Shown in pieces: positions 17,939-26,764 of a DNA stretch of 64,000 bases. The DNA comes from an uncultured Ruminococcus sp. (GTDB lineage: Bacteria > Bacillota > Clostridia > Oscillospirales > Acutalibacteraceae): positions 1 to 64,000 of the forward strand of contig CACYFH010000013.1 of assembly GCA_902773635.1 (NCBI GenBank). Direction: 5' to 3'. The notes under the pieces were generated by a model that was not told the origin of the DNA, searched no databases, and saw only the letters and a list, made by a program, of their open reading frames with translations. Position 1 is the stretch's first letter. Each line of letters begins with the position of its first letter. Position numbers and translations under genes: made by a program.

Positions 17939-18091
17939 TATGTGAAGACATGGGGCCCCCGAAACGCCCCGCGTTTTGGGGAAAGGCGGAGCAACGGAGC
18001 GATTAGAAAATTATTCTTTGAATGATTTTCGGTGAGCGCAGTTCGCGACGCCGCGGGCGAAGAGATCATGTCCGAGCGCAACAAGAAGTAA
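17903..18091 (+). repeat. Duplication of the fusA 3' end around an inserted palindromic segment
   Basis: The last 12 codons of fusA (17903-17938, [11 protein letters not shown] and stop) recur at 18056-18091. Only three bases differ, all at third codon positions (GAG/GAA, CGT/CGC, AAT/AAC). Between them lie 117 bases of non-coding DNA with hairpins (CCCGAAACG/CGTTTTGGG; GAAAATTA/AATGATTTTC). The downstream copy has no start and reads into a stop upstream, so it is a remnant. Confidence 0.85.
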
Positions 18092-18138
18092 AATTTATAA
18101 ATTATCCGCTTTATTTGGCGGAAAATTACAAAAAGCTA

Positions 18139-18167
18139 TTGCAATTCTAGTTTAGAATTGGTAAAAT
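18139..18167 (+). promoter_or_regulatory. tuf promoter with internal palindrome
   Basis: TTGCAA (18139-18144), 17-nt spacer, TAAAAT (18162-18167). The spacer contains the inverted repeat ATTCTA/TAGAAT, an operator-like feature. It gives tuf its own start point after the interruption of the operon. Confidence 0.6.
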
Positions 18168-18200
18168 AACTTTAACCAGTTTAAAGGAGGATGTATTCCA

Positions 18201-19403
18201 ATGGCAAGACAAAAGTTTGAAAGAAATAAACCGCATGTAAACATCGGTACCATCGGCCACGTTGACCATGGTAAGACCACTCTGACCGCTGCTATCACCA
18301 AGGTTCTGAACTTAGGCGGTTCCGCTGCCTTCGTTGATTATGCCAACATCGATAAGGCTCCCGAGGAGCGCGAGCGTGGTATCACAATCAACACCGCTCA
18401 CGTTGAGTACGAGACCGAGAAGCGTCACTATGCTCACGTTGACTGCCCCGGACATGCTGACTACGTTAAGAACATGATCACCGGTGCTGCTCAGATGGAC
18501 GGCGCTATCCTCGTTGTTTCCGCTGCTGACGGCCCCATGCCCCAGACCCGTGAGCACATCCTGCTCTCCCGTCAGGTTGGCGTTCCCTACATCGTTGTAT
18601 TCATGAACAAGACCGACCAGGTTGACGATCCCGAGCTGCTCGAGCTGGTTGAGATGGAGATCCGTGAGCTGCTCGACGAGTATGAGTTCCCCGGCGACGA
18701 GACCCCGATCATCAAGGGCTCTGCTTATCTTGCTCTGACCTCTCCCTCTACCGACCCCAACGCTCCCGAGTATCAGTGCATCCATGAGCTGATGGACGCT
18801 GTCGACGAGTTCATCCCGACTCCTGAGCGTAAGGCTGACCTGCCCTTCCTGATGCCCGTTGAGGACGTCTTCACCATCACCGGCCGCGGTACTGTTGCTA
18901 CCGGTCGTGTTGAGAGAGGCCAGATCCGTACTTCCGAGTCCGTTGAGATCGTTGGTCTGACCGACGAGAAGAGAACCGTTGTTGTTACCGGTCTTGAGAT
19001 GTTCAGAAAGACTCTGGACTATGCTGAGGCCGGCGATAACGTAGGCGTTCTGCTCCGTGGCGTTCAGAGAAACGAGATCGAGAGAGGTCAGGTTCTTGCT
19101 AAGCCCGGCACCATTCATCCCCACACCAAGTTCCGCGGCCAGGTTTACGTTCTGACCAAGGACGAGGGCGGCCGTCATACTCCGTTCTTCAACAACTATC
19201 GTCCCCAGTTCTATTTCAGAACTACCGACGTTACCGGTACCATCACTCTGCCCGAGGGCACTGAGATGTGCATGCCCGGCGATAACGTAGAGATGGATGT
19301 TGAGCTGATCACTCCTATCGCTATCGAAGTTGGTCTGCGTTTCGCTATCCGTGAGGGTGGCCGTACCGTAGGTTCCGGCGCTGTTATCGCTATCAACGAG
19401 TAA
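18201..19403 (+). CDS. tuf: Elongation factor Tu
   Basis: 400 residues. GTPase that delivers aminoacyl-tRNA to the ribosome. P-loop GHVDHGKTT (about 19-27), DCPGHADY (about 80-87), NKTD (about 135-138), and domains II and III to GAVIAINE. Codon use is skewed to the most frequent codons, as for a highly expressed gene. Start ATG 18201 with AAAGGAGG upstream. Ends in a clear terminator. Confidence 0.99.
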   Translation: MARQKFERNKPHVNIGTIGHVDHGKTTLTAAITKVLNLGGSAAFVDYANIDKAPEERERGITINTAHVEYETEKRHYAHVDCPGHADYVKNMITGAAQMDGAILVVSAADGPMPQTREHILLSRQVGVPYIVVFMNKTDQVDDPELLELVEMEIRELLDEYEFPGDETPIIKGSAYLALTSPSTDPNAPEYQCIHELMDAVDEFIPTPERKADLPFLMPVEDVFTITGRGTVATGRVERGQIRTSESVEIVGLTDEKRTVVVTGLEMFRKTLDYAEAGDNVGVLLRGVQRNEIERGQVLAKPGTIHPHTKFRGQVYVLTKDEGGRHTPFFNNYRPQFYFRTTDVTGTITLPEGTEMCMPGDNVEMDVELITPIAIEVGLRFAIREGGRTVGSGAVIAINE

Positions 19404-19436
19404 TTTCTTTCAACAGAATTATCACTTGATCCACAG

Positions 19437-19474
19437 ATCCCGATGTCTGACGTCCGTCCGGCATCGGGATTTTT
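19437..19474 (+). terminator. tuf terminator
   Basis: 9-bp stem ATCCCGATG/CATCGGGAT with a 16-nt loop and four to five T. Confidence 0.85.
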
Positions 19475-19511
19475 GACGTGCGCGTCTTATCTTCTTATAA
19501 CAGAAAACGTC

Positions 19512-19540
19512 TTGCAATCCTGATTGTTTTATTGTACAAT
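19512..19540 (+). promoter_or_regulatory. Promoter of the DUF1292 gene
   Basis: TTGCAA (19512-19517), 17-nt spacer, TACAAT (19535-19540), 30 bases before the ATG. Confidence 0.75.
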
Positions 19541-19569
19541 CATATCAACAAGCAGAAGGAGGCAGATTT

Positions 19570-19866
19570 ATGCTGAATAATGAAGATTTTGCAGAAGAAG
19601 AGTATACCCCGGAGATCATCACATTGGAAGATGACCTCGGCAACGAGAAGGATTTCGAGTTCCTCGACGTCGTGGAGTATGAGGGCGACGAGTATATCGT
19701 CCTTCTCCCGACCGACGAGGACGAGCAGAGCGAGGTCATGATCCTCCGCATCGAGTCCGTCGACGACGAAAACGAGAACTACGTCGGCATCGACGACGAA
19801 GAAGTCTTGCAGAAGGTTTTCGACATCTTCAAATCCAGATTCCAGGACGAATTCGATTTTGAGTAA
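19570..19866 (+). CDS. DUF1292 domain protein
   Basis: 98 residues, very acidic. The order ITLEDDLGNEKDFEFLDVVE, then YEGDEYIVLLP and EVMILRIES, matches DUF1292 (YrzB-like), a small conserved Firmicutes protein of unknown role. Ribosome site AGAAGGAGG before ATG 19570. It stands alone with its own promoter; the transposase downstream starts 11 bases after its stop and is probably read through from this promoter. Confidence 0.88.
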   Translation: MLNNEDFAEEEYTPEIITLEDDLGNEKDFEFLDVVEYEGDEYIVLLPTDEDEQSEVMILRIESVDDENENYVGIDDEEVLQKVFDIFKSRFQDEFDFE

Positions 19867-19877
19867 GTGCCACATAT

Positions 19878-20405
19878 ATGTCTGAAACTTTACCAAAACG
19901 GAAACATCCTCGCTTAAAGCATTTTGATTACAGTCAGAATATGCGATACTTTATCACGATATGTACACACAAAAAAAGGTGTATCCTATCAAGTGTGAGA
20001 GTAGGGCGGGGGCTTGCTCCCGCCGAAACGCATAAGACAGCAGTCGGTCAGGTGATTGAGCGAACTCTTTTGGAAATGCCAAAGCGATATCCGTATCTGA
20101 TAATTGACAAGTATGTTGTAATGCCGAATCATATTCATGTGATATTTGGTATACTGGCTCCGGCGGGAGCAAGCCCCCGCCCTACGATCAGCGATATCGT
20201 CTGCGCATTCAAATCATTAAGTACACGGGAGTGCAAAAGCACTCAACTAATAGACAACAAACTGTGGCAAACATCATTTCACGACCACATCGTCCGCAAT
20301 GAAACCGACTACCGTGCTATCTGGGAGTACATCGACACGAATCCGACCCGCCGGGCGGATGACAAATACTATTCCGAGGGCGCCGCGGCGCTCATGAATA
20401 CATAA
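19878..20405 (+). CDS. RAYT-type Y1 transposase (REP-associated tyrosine transposase)
   Basis: 175 residues. A HUH single-strand transposase that acts on palindromic REP elements. Motifs: YFITICTHKKRCIL near the N-terminus, PNHIHVIFG (about 77-85) with the HxH metal site, and the catalytic tyrosine helix in NETDYRAIWEYIDTNP (about 139-154). The ends of the domain appear intact. Unusually the coding sequence itself carries a REP-type palindrome twice, as a perfect 24-bp inverted repeat (20001-20024 and 20162-20185), encoding GRGLAPA and AGASPRPT. Whether the gene is active cannot be told; dispersed palindromes of the same GTAGGG family surround it in the window. Confidence 0.9.
   Translation: MSETLPKRKHPRLKHFDYSQNMRYFITICTHKKRCILSSVRVGRGLAPAETHKTAVGQVIERTLLEMPKRYPYLIIDKYVVMPNHIHVIFGILAPAGASPRPTISDIVCAFKSLSTRECKSTQLIDNKLWQTSFHDHIVRNETDYRAIWEYIDTNPTRRADDKYYSEGAAALMNT
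20001..20185. repeat. Perfect 24-bp inverted repeat pair inside the RAYT gene
   Basis: 20001-20024 and 20162-20185 are exact reverse complements. Each begins or ends in GTAGGGCGGGGG and folds by itself into a 9-bp hairpin with a 2-nt loop. The two are 137 bases apart and in opposite orientation. Confidence 0.9.
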
Positions 20406-20436
20406 CAAACCCCAACGCAATATGAAAGGAGAAATC

Positions 20437-21033
20437 ATGAACAAATTTAAATCCCTGATCCCGTCCATCCTGATCCTGCTTTTTGAAGCGGTGATCGGCG
20501 TTCTGATGATCATATTCGGAGAGCGATTCAACCAGGCGATCATCATCGCCTTCGGCGCGCTGATGATTATCGGCGCGATCGTCACCCTCATCCGCGGTCT
20601 GATTGCGAGGAGGAAGGAAGGCGGAAACGGCGCGGCTCCGATTACCGCCGCCCTCATCATGGCGCTGATCGGCATATTCTTCGTCGCCGCTTCGGGCTTC
20701 ATCATGCCCGCCATCATGCTGGTGCTCGGCGTCATCATGGCGATCAACGGTATCTTTAAGATATCCGAGTTCTTCCAGCTTCGCCGTGAGGGCAACACCT
20801 CCGTCTTTACCCTGATCAGCGCGATCATCACCATCATTCTCGGCTTCGTGATCGCCTTCAACCCCTTCGGCGCGAGCGACGTCATGTGGAAGATCGTCGG
20901 CATCCTGATCACCGTTTCCGCCGCGATCGACCTGATCGCCCTGATCTATATCTTCGTCAAGCTGAAGAAAGCGCCCCAAAAGACGGTCGACGTCGAGGGC
21001 AAAGAGGTCGACGACCAAAAACGTCTGCACTGA
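20437..21033 (+). CDS. DUF308 (HdeD-like) membrane protein
   Basis: 198 residues from ATG 20437, which has AAAGGAG six bases upstream; an earlier ATG at 20422 overlaps that ribosome site. Six membrane helices in three pairs (about 7-28, 34-55, 71-89, 93-109, 126-143, 153-175) with the inter-helix pattern LMIIGAIVTLIRG typical of DUF308/HdeD-like proteins. Cytoplasmic tail is basic then acidic (KKAPQKTVDVEGKEVDD). Function unknown; HdeD in E. coli is linked to acid resistance, which need not apply here. Confidence 0.82.
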   Translation: MNKFKSLIPSILILLFEAVIGVLMIIFGERFNQAIIIAFGALMIIGAIVTLIRGLIARRKEGGNGAAPITAALIMALIGIFFVAASGFIMPAIMLVLGVIMAINGIFKISEFFQLRREGNTSVFTLISAIITIILGFVIAFNPFGASDVMWKIVGILITVSAAIDLIALIYIFVKLKKAPQKTVDVEGKEVDDQKRLH

Positions 21034-21060
21034 ACGCACAAGAAAACAATATGAGGTGAT

Positions 21061-21507
21061 ATGACTATGAAACGTATCCTCCCGCTTATCCTGTCCGTTT
21101 TACTCATTTTCTCCTGTCTGACCGCCTGCGGCGAGAAGGGCACGCAGGTCGCCCCGATCGACGCAAAGGATGTGCAGGTTGTCACCGCCACGACCGCGCT
21201 GCACTCCTCCTACATGTATGTGATCACCGACGAATCCGCGATCAAGGAGCTGGTCGGCATCTATAATTCCGTCCGCTATGAGTCGGTACCCGAGGGCGAA
21301 GCGCCGGATATCTTAATGGATACTCTGTATTCTCTCAGCTTCGCAAAATCTTTTGACAACGGCGTTCTCGGCGAGTCCATCACCAATATCGGCATCTCGC
21401 CGAAGGGCTATGTCTTTATGACCGACGGCGTGACCTATAAGCTGACCTCCTCCTTTGATGAGGCAAAGCTCAAGTCCATTCTGGAGAAATACAATATCGC
21501 GCCCTAA
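21061..21507 (+). CDS. Lipoprotein of unknown function
   Basis: 148 residues. Lipoprotein signal with basic start (MKRILP), hydrophobic core and lipobox LTAC (Cys about residue 23). The mature part, about 125 residues, has alternating beta and helix pattern ending LKSILEKYNIAP. No family recognised. The start is either ATG 21061 or ATG 21067; GAGGTG fits both. It follows the DUF308 gene by 27 bases and may share its transcript, ending at the terminator at 21520. Confidence 0.7.
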   Translation: MTMKRILPLILSVLLIFSCLTACGEKGTQVAPIDAKDVQVVTATTALHSSYMYVITDESAIKELVGIYNSVRYESVPEGEAPDILMDTLYSLSFAKSFDNGVLGESITNIGISPKGYVFMTDGVTYKLTSSFDEAKLKSILEKYNIAP

Positions 21508-21519
21508 GGAAAAAACAAA

Positions 21520-21547
21520 ACCCCGCAGTCCATCTGAACTGCGGGGT
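21520..21547. terminator. Bidirectional terminator
   Basis: 10-bp stem ACCCCGCAGT/ACTGCGGGGT with T- and A-rich flanks, between the convergent lipoprotein and lysC genes. Confidence 0.88.
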
Positions 21548-21564
21548 CATTTTTATGCGGTTGA

Positions 21565-22779
21565 TCAGCCTTCCTCGGGGAAGAACTTCTCGTGGATCGC
21601 GGAGACAGCCTTGTCAGCGTCACACTTGTTGATGATGACGGAGACCTTGATCTCAGAGGTCGAGATCATGCGGATGTTGATCTGCTTGTCATACAGCGCC
21701 TCAAACATCTTGCTCGCTACGCCCGCGTGGCTCTCCATGCCTGCGCCGACGATGGAGACCTTCGCGACGTCGTCGTCATAGTCGACGCCTTTCGCGCCGA
21801 TGCTCTCCGCGAACTCATCGCAGATCGCCTTCGCCTCCGCGCCCTTGTTGATCGCAACGGTGAAGGCGATGTCCTTCGTGCCGTCTCTCCCGACGCTCTG
21901 CAGGATCACGTCAACGTTGATCTTCTTCGCCGCCAGCTTAGAGAACAGCTTGAATACCATCCCGGGTCTGTCGGGAATGCAGGTGATTGATAAGCGGGCT
22001 ACGTCGGTGTCCTTCGCGACGCCGCTGATAAGCATTTTTTCCATTTTTACCTTCTCCTTTACGATAGTGCCCGGGACTCTGGTGTAGGAAGAGAGAACCT
22101 CGAGCTCGATATTGTACTTCTTCGCCATTTCGACGGAACGGTTGTTCAGAACCTGCGCGCCCAGCGTCGCCAGCTCCAGCATCTCGTCATAAGAGATCTC
22201 GTCAAGCTTGGTCGCGTTCGGTACCTTGCGCGGATCGGCAGTGAAAACGCCCTCTACGTCGGTGTAGATCTGGCACAGATCGGCGTGCATCGCTGCCGCG
22301 ATCGCCACGGCGCTGGTGTCGGAGCCGCCTCTGCCCAGCGTGGTGATATCGTCATAGCGGGAGATCCCTTGGAATCCGCAGACGACGACGATCTTGTTCT
22401 GCTCGATCTCGCGGCGGATGCGGTCGGCTTCGACCCTGCGGATACGCGCGGAAGTGTGCGCGGATGAGGTGCGGAAGCCCGCCTGCCAGCCGGTGAGGGA
22501 GATCGCGGGATAGCCCATATCCTGAATACACATCGCGAGCAGAGAAGCGGAGATCTGTTCGCCGGAGGCGAGCAGCATATCCATCTCGCGGTTGGTGGGC
22601 TTATCGGTGATCTCAGCAGCCTTGGCGATCAGGTCGTCGGTGGTGTCGCCCTGAGCGGAAACGACAACGACAACGCTGTTGCCCTTCTTATAGCTGTCGG
22701 TAACGATACCGGCAACGTTGCGGACGCGCTCCGCGTCCTTGACGGATGTACCGCCGAATTTCATGACAATCAAACTCAT
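21565..22779 (-). CDS. lysC: Aspartate kinase
   Basis: 404 residues, a monofunctional class II-like enzyme. Phosphorylates L-aspartate as the first step to lysine, threonine and methionine. Kinase signatures: MKFGGTSVKD (about 6-15) and TTLGRGGSDTSAVA (about 147-160), then the DVEGVFTADPR block. The C-terminal third contains two ACT domains (from about residue 262), the likely site of amino acid feedback. It lies downstream of hom on the same strand, 171 bases apart, a gap holding a palindromic repeat. Confidence 0.97.
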   Translation of the reverse strand: MSLIVMKFGGTSVKDAERVRNVAGIVTDSYKKGNSVVVVVSAQGDTTDDLIAKAAEITDKPTNREMDMLLASGEQISASLLAMCIQDMGYPAISLTGWQAGFRTSSAHTSARIRRVEADRIRREIEQNKIVVVCGFQGISRYDDITTLGRGGSDTSAVAIAAAMHADLCQIYTDVEGVFTADPRKVPNATKLDEISYDEMLELATLGAQVLNNRSVEMAKKYNIELEVLSSYTRVPGTIVKEKVKMEKMLISGVAKDTDVARLSITCIPDRPGMVFKLFSKLAAKKINVDVILQSVGRDGTKDIAFTVAINKGAEAKAICDEFAESIGAKGVDYDDDVAKVSIVGAGMESHAGVASKMFEALYDKQINIRMISTSEIKVSVIINKCDADKAVSAIHEKFFPEEG

Positions 22780-22797
22780 GGTTTTTCATAACCCCCA

Positions 22798-22945
22798 GAA
22801 TATAGTGAATAATGAATAAAGAATAGAGAATAGGGAATAACGGCGGGAGGGCTTCGCCCTCACCCGATGGATTCTATATTTTCAAAACGCGTCAGCGTTT
22901 CCCTTCATTATTCATTTTTCAGTTTTAAGTATTCAGTATTCATTG
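22798..22945. repeat. Inverted repeat element of AT-rich GAATA units
   Basis: Runs of GAATAATGAATAAAGAATAG.. units near 22800-22840 face mirror-image ATTCATT/AGTATTCATT units near 22905-22945. Between them are GC-rich sequences, including CGGCGGGAGGGCTTCGCCCT. Related in design to the GGAATTAGGAATGA element at 55083. Confidence 0.6.
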
Positions 22946-22950
22946 ACCCT

Positions 22951-24189
22951 TTACAGGTCTCCGATCCTGATAACGGATTCAGCCTTGAAGCCGTCTACCT
23001 TCGCGAGCTTCTCTTCAAACTCGCTCAGCGCCATCGGCTCGGTGATGAACGCAAGCTCATTCTCAGCGGCATTCTTTCTGCTGAGCTGATGCACGCCGCC
23101 GAATACGGCTTTTGCATTATCATATGCAGCCGCCTTGTCGTCTGCCACACCGCGGACGTACATCGCGCGGACGCTCTCTTCATAGGGCAGTACGGAGCCG
23201 TTGTCGGAATCCGACCAGAACAGATATTTTCTGGATTTCAGATGCTTGATGCTGTCGATCACGTCGGCAACGACCGCGGAAGCGGTGGGCAGCTTGCCCG
23301 CGCCTCTGCCGTAGAATACCACGTCGCCGGTGCAGTCGCCGCGCACCATGATGCCGTTGAAAACGTCGTCGATATTGGCGAGCTGGCTGAGGTTCGGAAC
23401 GAACATCGGCGCTACGATGATGTCGATGGTGTCCTTGCCGAGCTTCTTGACGGAGCCGATCAGCTTGATCACGCCGCCCCATTCGCCCGCGTATTCCACG
23501 TCAGCCGCGGTGATCTTGGTGATGCCTTCTGTATGTACCGCTTCGGGGTAGATGTGCTTGCCGAAGGTGAGGGAGGCGAGGATGCAGATCTTGCGGCACG
23601 CGTCGTGACCCTCTACGTCCGCCTCGGGATTGCGCTCGGCATAGCCCAGCTCCTGCGCCATTTTCAGCGCCTCGTCAAAGCCCATGCCCTCGTGGAACAT
23701 CTTGGTCAGGATGAAGTTGGTGGTGCCGTTGAGGATACCCGCGATCTCGCTGACGTTGTTCGCGACCAGACACTGGTTGATCGGGCGGATGATCGGGATG
23801 CCGCCGCCGACGCTCGCCTCAAAGAGGAAGTTCGCGTTCTGCTCGGAAGCGATCGCCAGAAGCTCCGCGCCGTAAGCCGCGACCAGCTCCTTGTTGGAGG
23901 TGACGACGCTCTTGCCGCTCGAGAGACATTCCTTGACGTACTCGTATGCGGGGTGCAGACCGCCCATCGTCTCTACTACGACGCGTACCTCAAGGTCGTT
24001 CGCAATCTTGGAGAAATCCTTGGTGAACCGATCCGCAAAGGGAGAGTCCGGGAATTCTCTGAGGTCGAGAATGTATTTGACGTCGATCTCCTCGCCGATC
24101 GCGGCAAAGAGCTTTTTCTTATGCGTGGCGAAGATCTCCGCCACACCTGAGCCGACGACGCCGTGGCCCATGATCGCAATAGAAATCAT
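22951..24189 (-). CDS. hom: Homoserine dehydrogenase
   Basis: 412 residues. Reduces aspartate semialdehyde to homoserine. N-terminal Rossmann start ISIAIMGHGVVGSGVAEIFA (GxGxVG), the catalytic region NGTTNFILTKMFHEGMGFDEAL, EADVEGHDACRKICILASL, and a C-terminal ACT domain from about residue 330. Together with lysC it forms the common pathway to threonine and methionine. The start (ATG, minus) lies 42 bases after the PBP stop, so these genes likely form one minus operon PBP-hom-lysC. Confidence 0.96.
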   Translation of the reverse strand: MISIAIMGHGVVGSGVAEIFATHKKKLFAAIGEEIDVKYILDLREFPDSPFADRFTKDFSKIANDLEVRVVVETMGGLHPAYEYVKECLSSGKSVVTSNKELVAAYGAELLAIASEQNANFLFEASVGGGIPIIRPINQCLVANNVSEIAGILNGTTNFILTKMFHEGMGFDEALKMAQELGYAERNPEADVEGHDACRKICILASLTFGKHIYPEAVHTEGITKITAADVEYAGEWGGVIKLIGSVKKLGKDTIDIIVAPMFVPNLSQLANIDDVFNGIMVRGDCTGDVVFYGRGAGKLPTASAVVADVIDSIKHLKSRKYLFWSDSDNGSVLPYEESVRAMYVRGVADDKAAAYDNAKAVFGGVHQLSRKNAAENELAFITEPMALSEFEEKLAKVDGFKAESVIRIGDL

Positions 24190-24231
24190 TTCATTCTACC
24201 TTCCTTATCTATATTCAACATAGTCTGTAAA

Positions 24232-26598
24232 TCAGCCTTCGGGGTTCTCGGGGTTGGGATTCGGGTCGGGATCGGGCGTGGGATCGACCGGCTCGTCTCC
24301 GCCGCTCTCGGTCGGCAGATTTTCCCCGCCGTCCTCGGTGGGCTCTTCTCCGCCTTCGCTCGGATCCTCGCCCGAGGTCGTTTCTTCCTGTCCGTCATAT
24401 TCCGTGCCGTAGGGTGAGGTGCTCAACTCCGTCGGGACGGAGCTTCCGCCACCCAGCGCGCCCGCCGTATGGATACCCATGCAGTATTCGGGCATATCCT
24501 TCTCGGTGAAGTAGCCGGTCGCGGTGTTGGTGCAGTAGGACGCCGCCAGCAGACCCGAGCCCTTGCAGTAGGTCGCCGGGATGATGGTATCCGGCATCGT
24601 GAATTCCTTGTAGGGCTTGTTCTGTAAATAGTTGGACATGACCTTCTGCCAGATGATGGTCGCCAAGCCATAGTAGTTGACGGAATCCGGCTGGTCATAG
24701 CCGACCCAGCACGCCATCGTGCAGTACGGCGACGCGCCGACGAACCACAGGTCGCGGTCGTAGTCGGTGGTACCGGTCTTGCCGACGATATCCCAGCCCT
24801 GGATCTGGGCGTAGGAGGAAGCCGTGTGGGTGGAGGTCATGACGTTGTATTTCAGCGCACGGTTCATCTTGTAAGCCGTCTCGGGCGTGTAAGCCTCGAC
24901 GGGCTGGTTGTTGCGGTTGTCGAGGATGATCGTGTCGTTCTGATCGGTAACGTAGTAGTAGGTGTACGGCTCATAGTAGAGACCGCCGTTGCCGACGTAT
25001 TCCATCGCCGCCGCCATCTCGCGGACGGTGACGCCGCCGACCATACCGCCGAGGGAGAGCGAACCGACGTTCTTCTCGTCCTGCTCGTTGAGGTTGTGGA
25101 AGCCCATGTTCTTGGTCGCCTGCTCAAAGGCGGTTTCCGTGCCGATCAGCTCCATCGTCTGGACTGCCGCGGCGTTGGACGACCAAGAGAGCGCTTCGGG
25201 GAGCGTCATATATTCGTAGTATCCGCTGTATGCGTTGGAAGGACCGGCGATCCAGCCGCCGTAGCCGTCCTCTCTCCATTTCTCGATCGGCTGATCCTTG
25301 ACCAGCGAGGAGTAGTTGTAGATGCCCTGGTCGATCGCGAGGGGATAGGGGATGACCGCCTTGATGGAGGAACCGGGCTGTAACACGGAGTGCGAGGCGC
25401 GGTCCCAGTCGAGGTTGCCTTCCTTTTCCTTAGAGGAGCCGACGGTCGCGATGACGCGTCCGTCATAGTCCACCATCGTCATCGCGGTCTGCAGATCCCA
25501 GTCATAGTCGACGTTGGATTTCAGCGCCTCCGACTCGATCATATCCTGCGCCTCTTTATCCATCGCGCAGTAGATCTTCAGACCCTCGGTGTACAGCTTT
25601 AAGGAAGCCGCGTCCTCGGAGATATCATAGTACTTCGCCAGATCGCGGCAGAGGTCGTAATACATCTGGTCGATATACCAGTTCTGAACTTCGATGGTGT
25701 CCTCCTCGTCCTCGTCGTCGCTGCTTTCGCCCGCTCCGACGAAGGTCATTGTCGCGGATTCCGCCATCGCCGCGTCATATTCTTCCTTGGTGATCTTGCC
25801 CTGCTCATACATCTGGTCGAGCACGGTCTCTCTGCGTTCCTTGTTGTTCTCAGGGTAGACCAGCGGGTTCCAGCGCGAGGGGTTCTGCGTGATGCCCGCG
25901 ATCGCGGCGCACTGCGCGATCGAGCATTCGCCGATCGGCTTGTCGAAGTAAAGCTCCGACGCCGCCTCAACACCCTGACAGTTGTTGCCGAAGTTGACGA
26001 CGTTCAGGTACGCTTCTAAGATATCATCCTTGCTGTATTCGCGCTCGATATTCAGCGCGCGGAAGATCTCGCGGAGCTTACGGGTCAGCGAGACCTCGTT
26101 GTCGTCCGTGATATTCTTGATGAGCTGCTGGGTGAGGGTGGAGCCGCCGTAGTTGGAGCGTCCGGTCACCAGCGAGAGGATCGCCGAGCCGGTGCGGTAC
26201 CAGTCTACGCCCTTGTGCTCGTAAAAACGCTTGTCCTCGATCGCGATGATCGCGTCGCCCATCGCCTTCGGCATCTCGCTCATATCGACCCAGATGCGGT
26301 TTTCCGTACCGTACAGGGTCTGATATTCTTCAAATTTCCCGCTCTCGGGGTTCTCCACATAGATAAAGGAGCTGAGGTTTAGCGAACGCGCGTTCAGGTC
26401 GATACCGGTCGGCTCGTTGGCGATCTTGAGCACATAAATGCCGACGGAGATGCCCACGATGATGCCCGCTACCAAGAGGATCATGAACACGGTCAGCAGT
26501 CCTCTGCCGATCAGCGAGAAGAAACTCTTCACGCCGCTCTGCTTTTTCGGCGGCATGTCGATCTTGTCGGTATATTTACTGATGTCGGTCTTTCTCAT
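24232..26598 (-). CDS. Class A penicillin-binding protein (PBP1A-type)
   Basis: 788 residues. Bifunctional peptidoglycan glycosyltransferase/transpeptidase. A short cytoplasmic start and one membrane helix (about 29-52) are followed by the GT51 domain with EDKRFYEHKGVDW (catalytic Glu) and GGSTLTQQLIKN (about 135-155). The transpeptidase carries SxxK in PGSSIKAV, SxN in WSSNAAAVQ and KTGTTDY. The C-terminus is a low-complexity acidic, Pro-rich tail with DPTPDPDPNPNP. Start has GGAGG upstream. It heads the minus operon with hom and lysC. Confidence 0.95.
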   Translation of the reverse strand: MRKTDISKYTDKIDMPPKKQSGVKSFFSLIGRGLLTVFMILLVAGIIVGISVGIYVLKIANEPTGIDLNARSLNLSSFIYVENPESGKFEEYQTLYGTENRIWVDMSEMPKAMGDAIIAIEDKRFYEHKGVDWYRTGSAILSLVTGRSNYGGSTLTQQLIKNITDDNEVSLTRKLREIFRALNIEREYSKDDILEAYLNVVNFGNNCQGVEAASELYFDKPIGECSIAQCAAIAGITQNPSRWNPLVYPENNKERRETVLDQMYEQGKITKEEYDAAMAESATMTFVGAGESSDDEDEEDTIEVQNWYIDQMYYDLCRDLAKYYDISEDAASLKLYTEGLKIYCAMDKEAQDMIESEALKSNVDYDWDLQTAMTMVDYDGRVIATVGSSKEKEGNLDWDRASHSVLQPGSSIKAVIPYPLAIDQGIYNYSSLVKDQPIEKWREDGYGGWIAGPSNAYSGYYEYMTLPEALSWSSNAAAVQTMELIGTETAFEQATKNMGFHNLNEQDEKNVGSLSLGGMVGGVTVREMAAAMEYVGNGGLYYEPYTYYYVTDQNDTIILDNRNNQPVEAYTPETAYKMNRALKYNVMTSTHTASSYAQIQGWDIVGKTGTTDYDRDLWFVGASPYCTMACWVGYDQPDSVNYYGLATIIWQKVMSNYLQNKPYKEFTMPDTIIPATYCKGSGLLAASYCTNTATGYFTEKDMPEYCMGIHTAGALGGGSSVPTELSTSPYGTEYDGQEETTSGEDPSEGGEEPTEDGGENLPTESGGDEPVDPTPDPDPNPNPENPEG

Positions 26599-26764
26599 GC
26601 TTGACCTCCGATTCTTCTATACAATATATATTGCAATTATACCACTTTTGAGCGAAAAAATAAATATCTTTTTCCAAAAAGACGGAGAATTTACACAAGA
26701 AACACCCTCTGATTATAGGAATAATAGATAAAAAACGGGGCAGAATGATAGTGAGGTGAACGAA

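Noticed and set aside
17939..18055. A small gene between fusA and tuf
   Set aside because: No start with ribosome site; the stretch is hairpins and the tail copy of fusA, with a stop 11 codons upstream of the copied residues.
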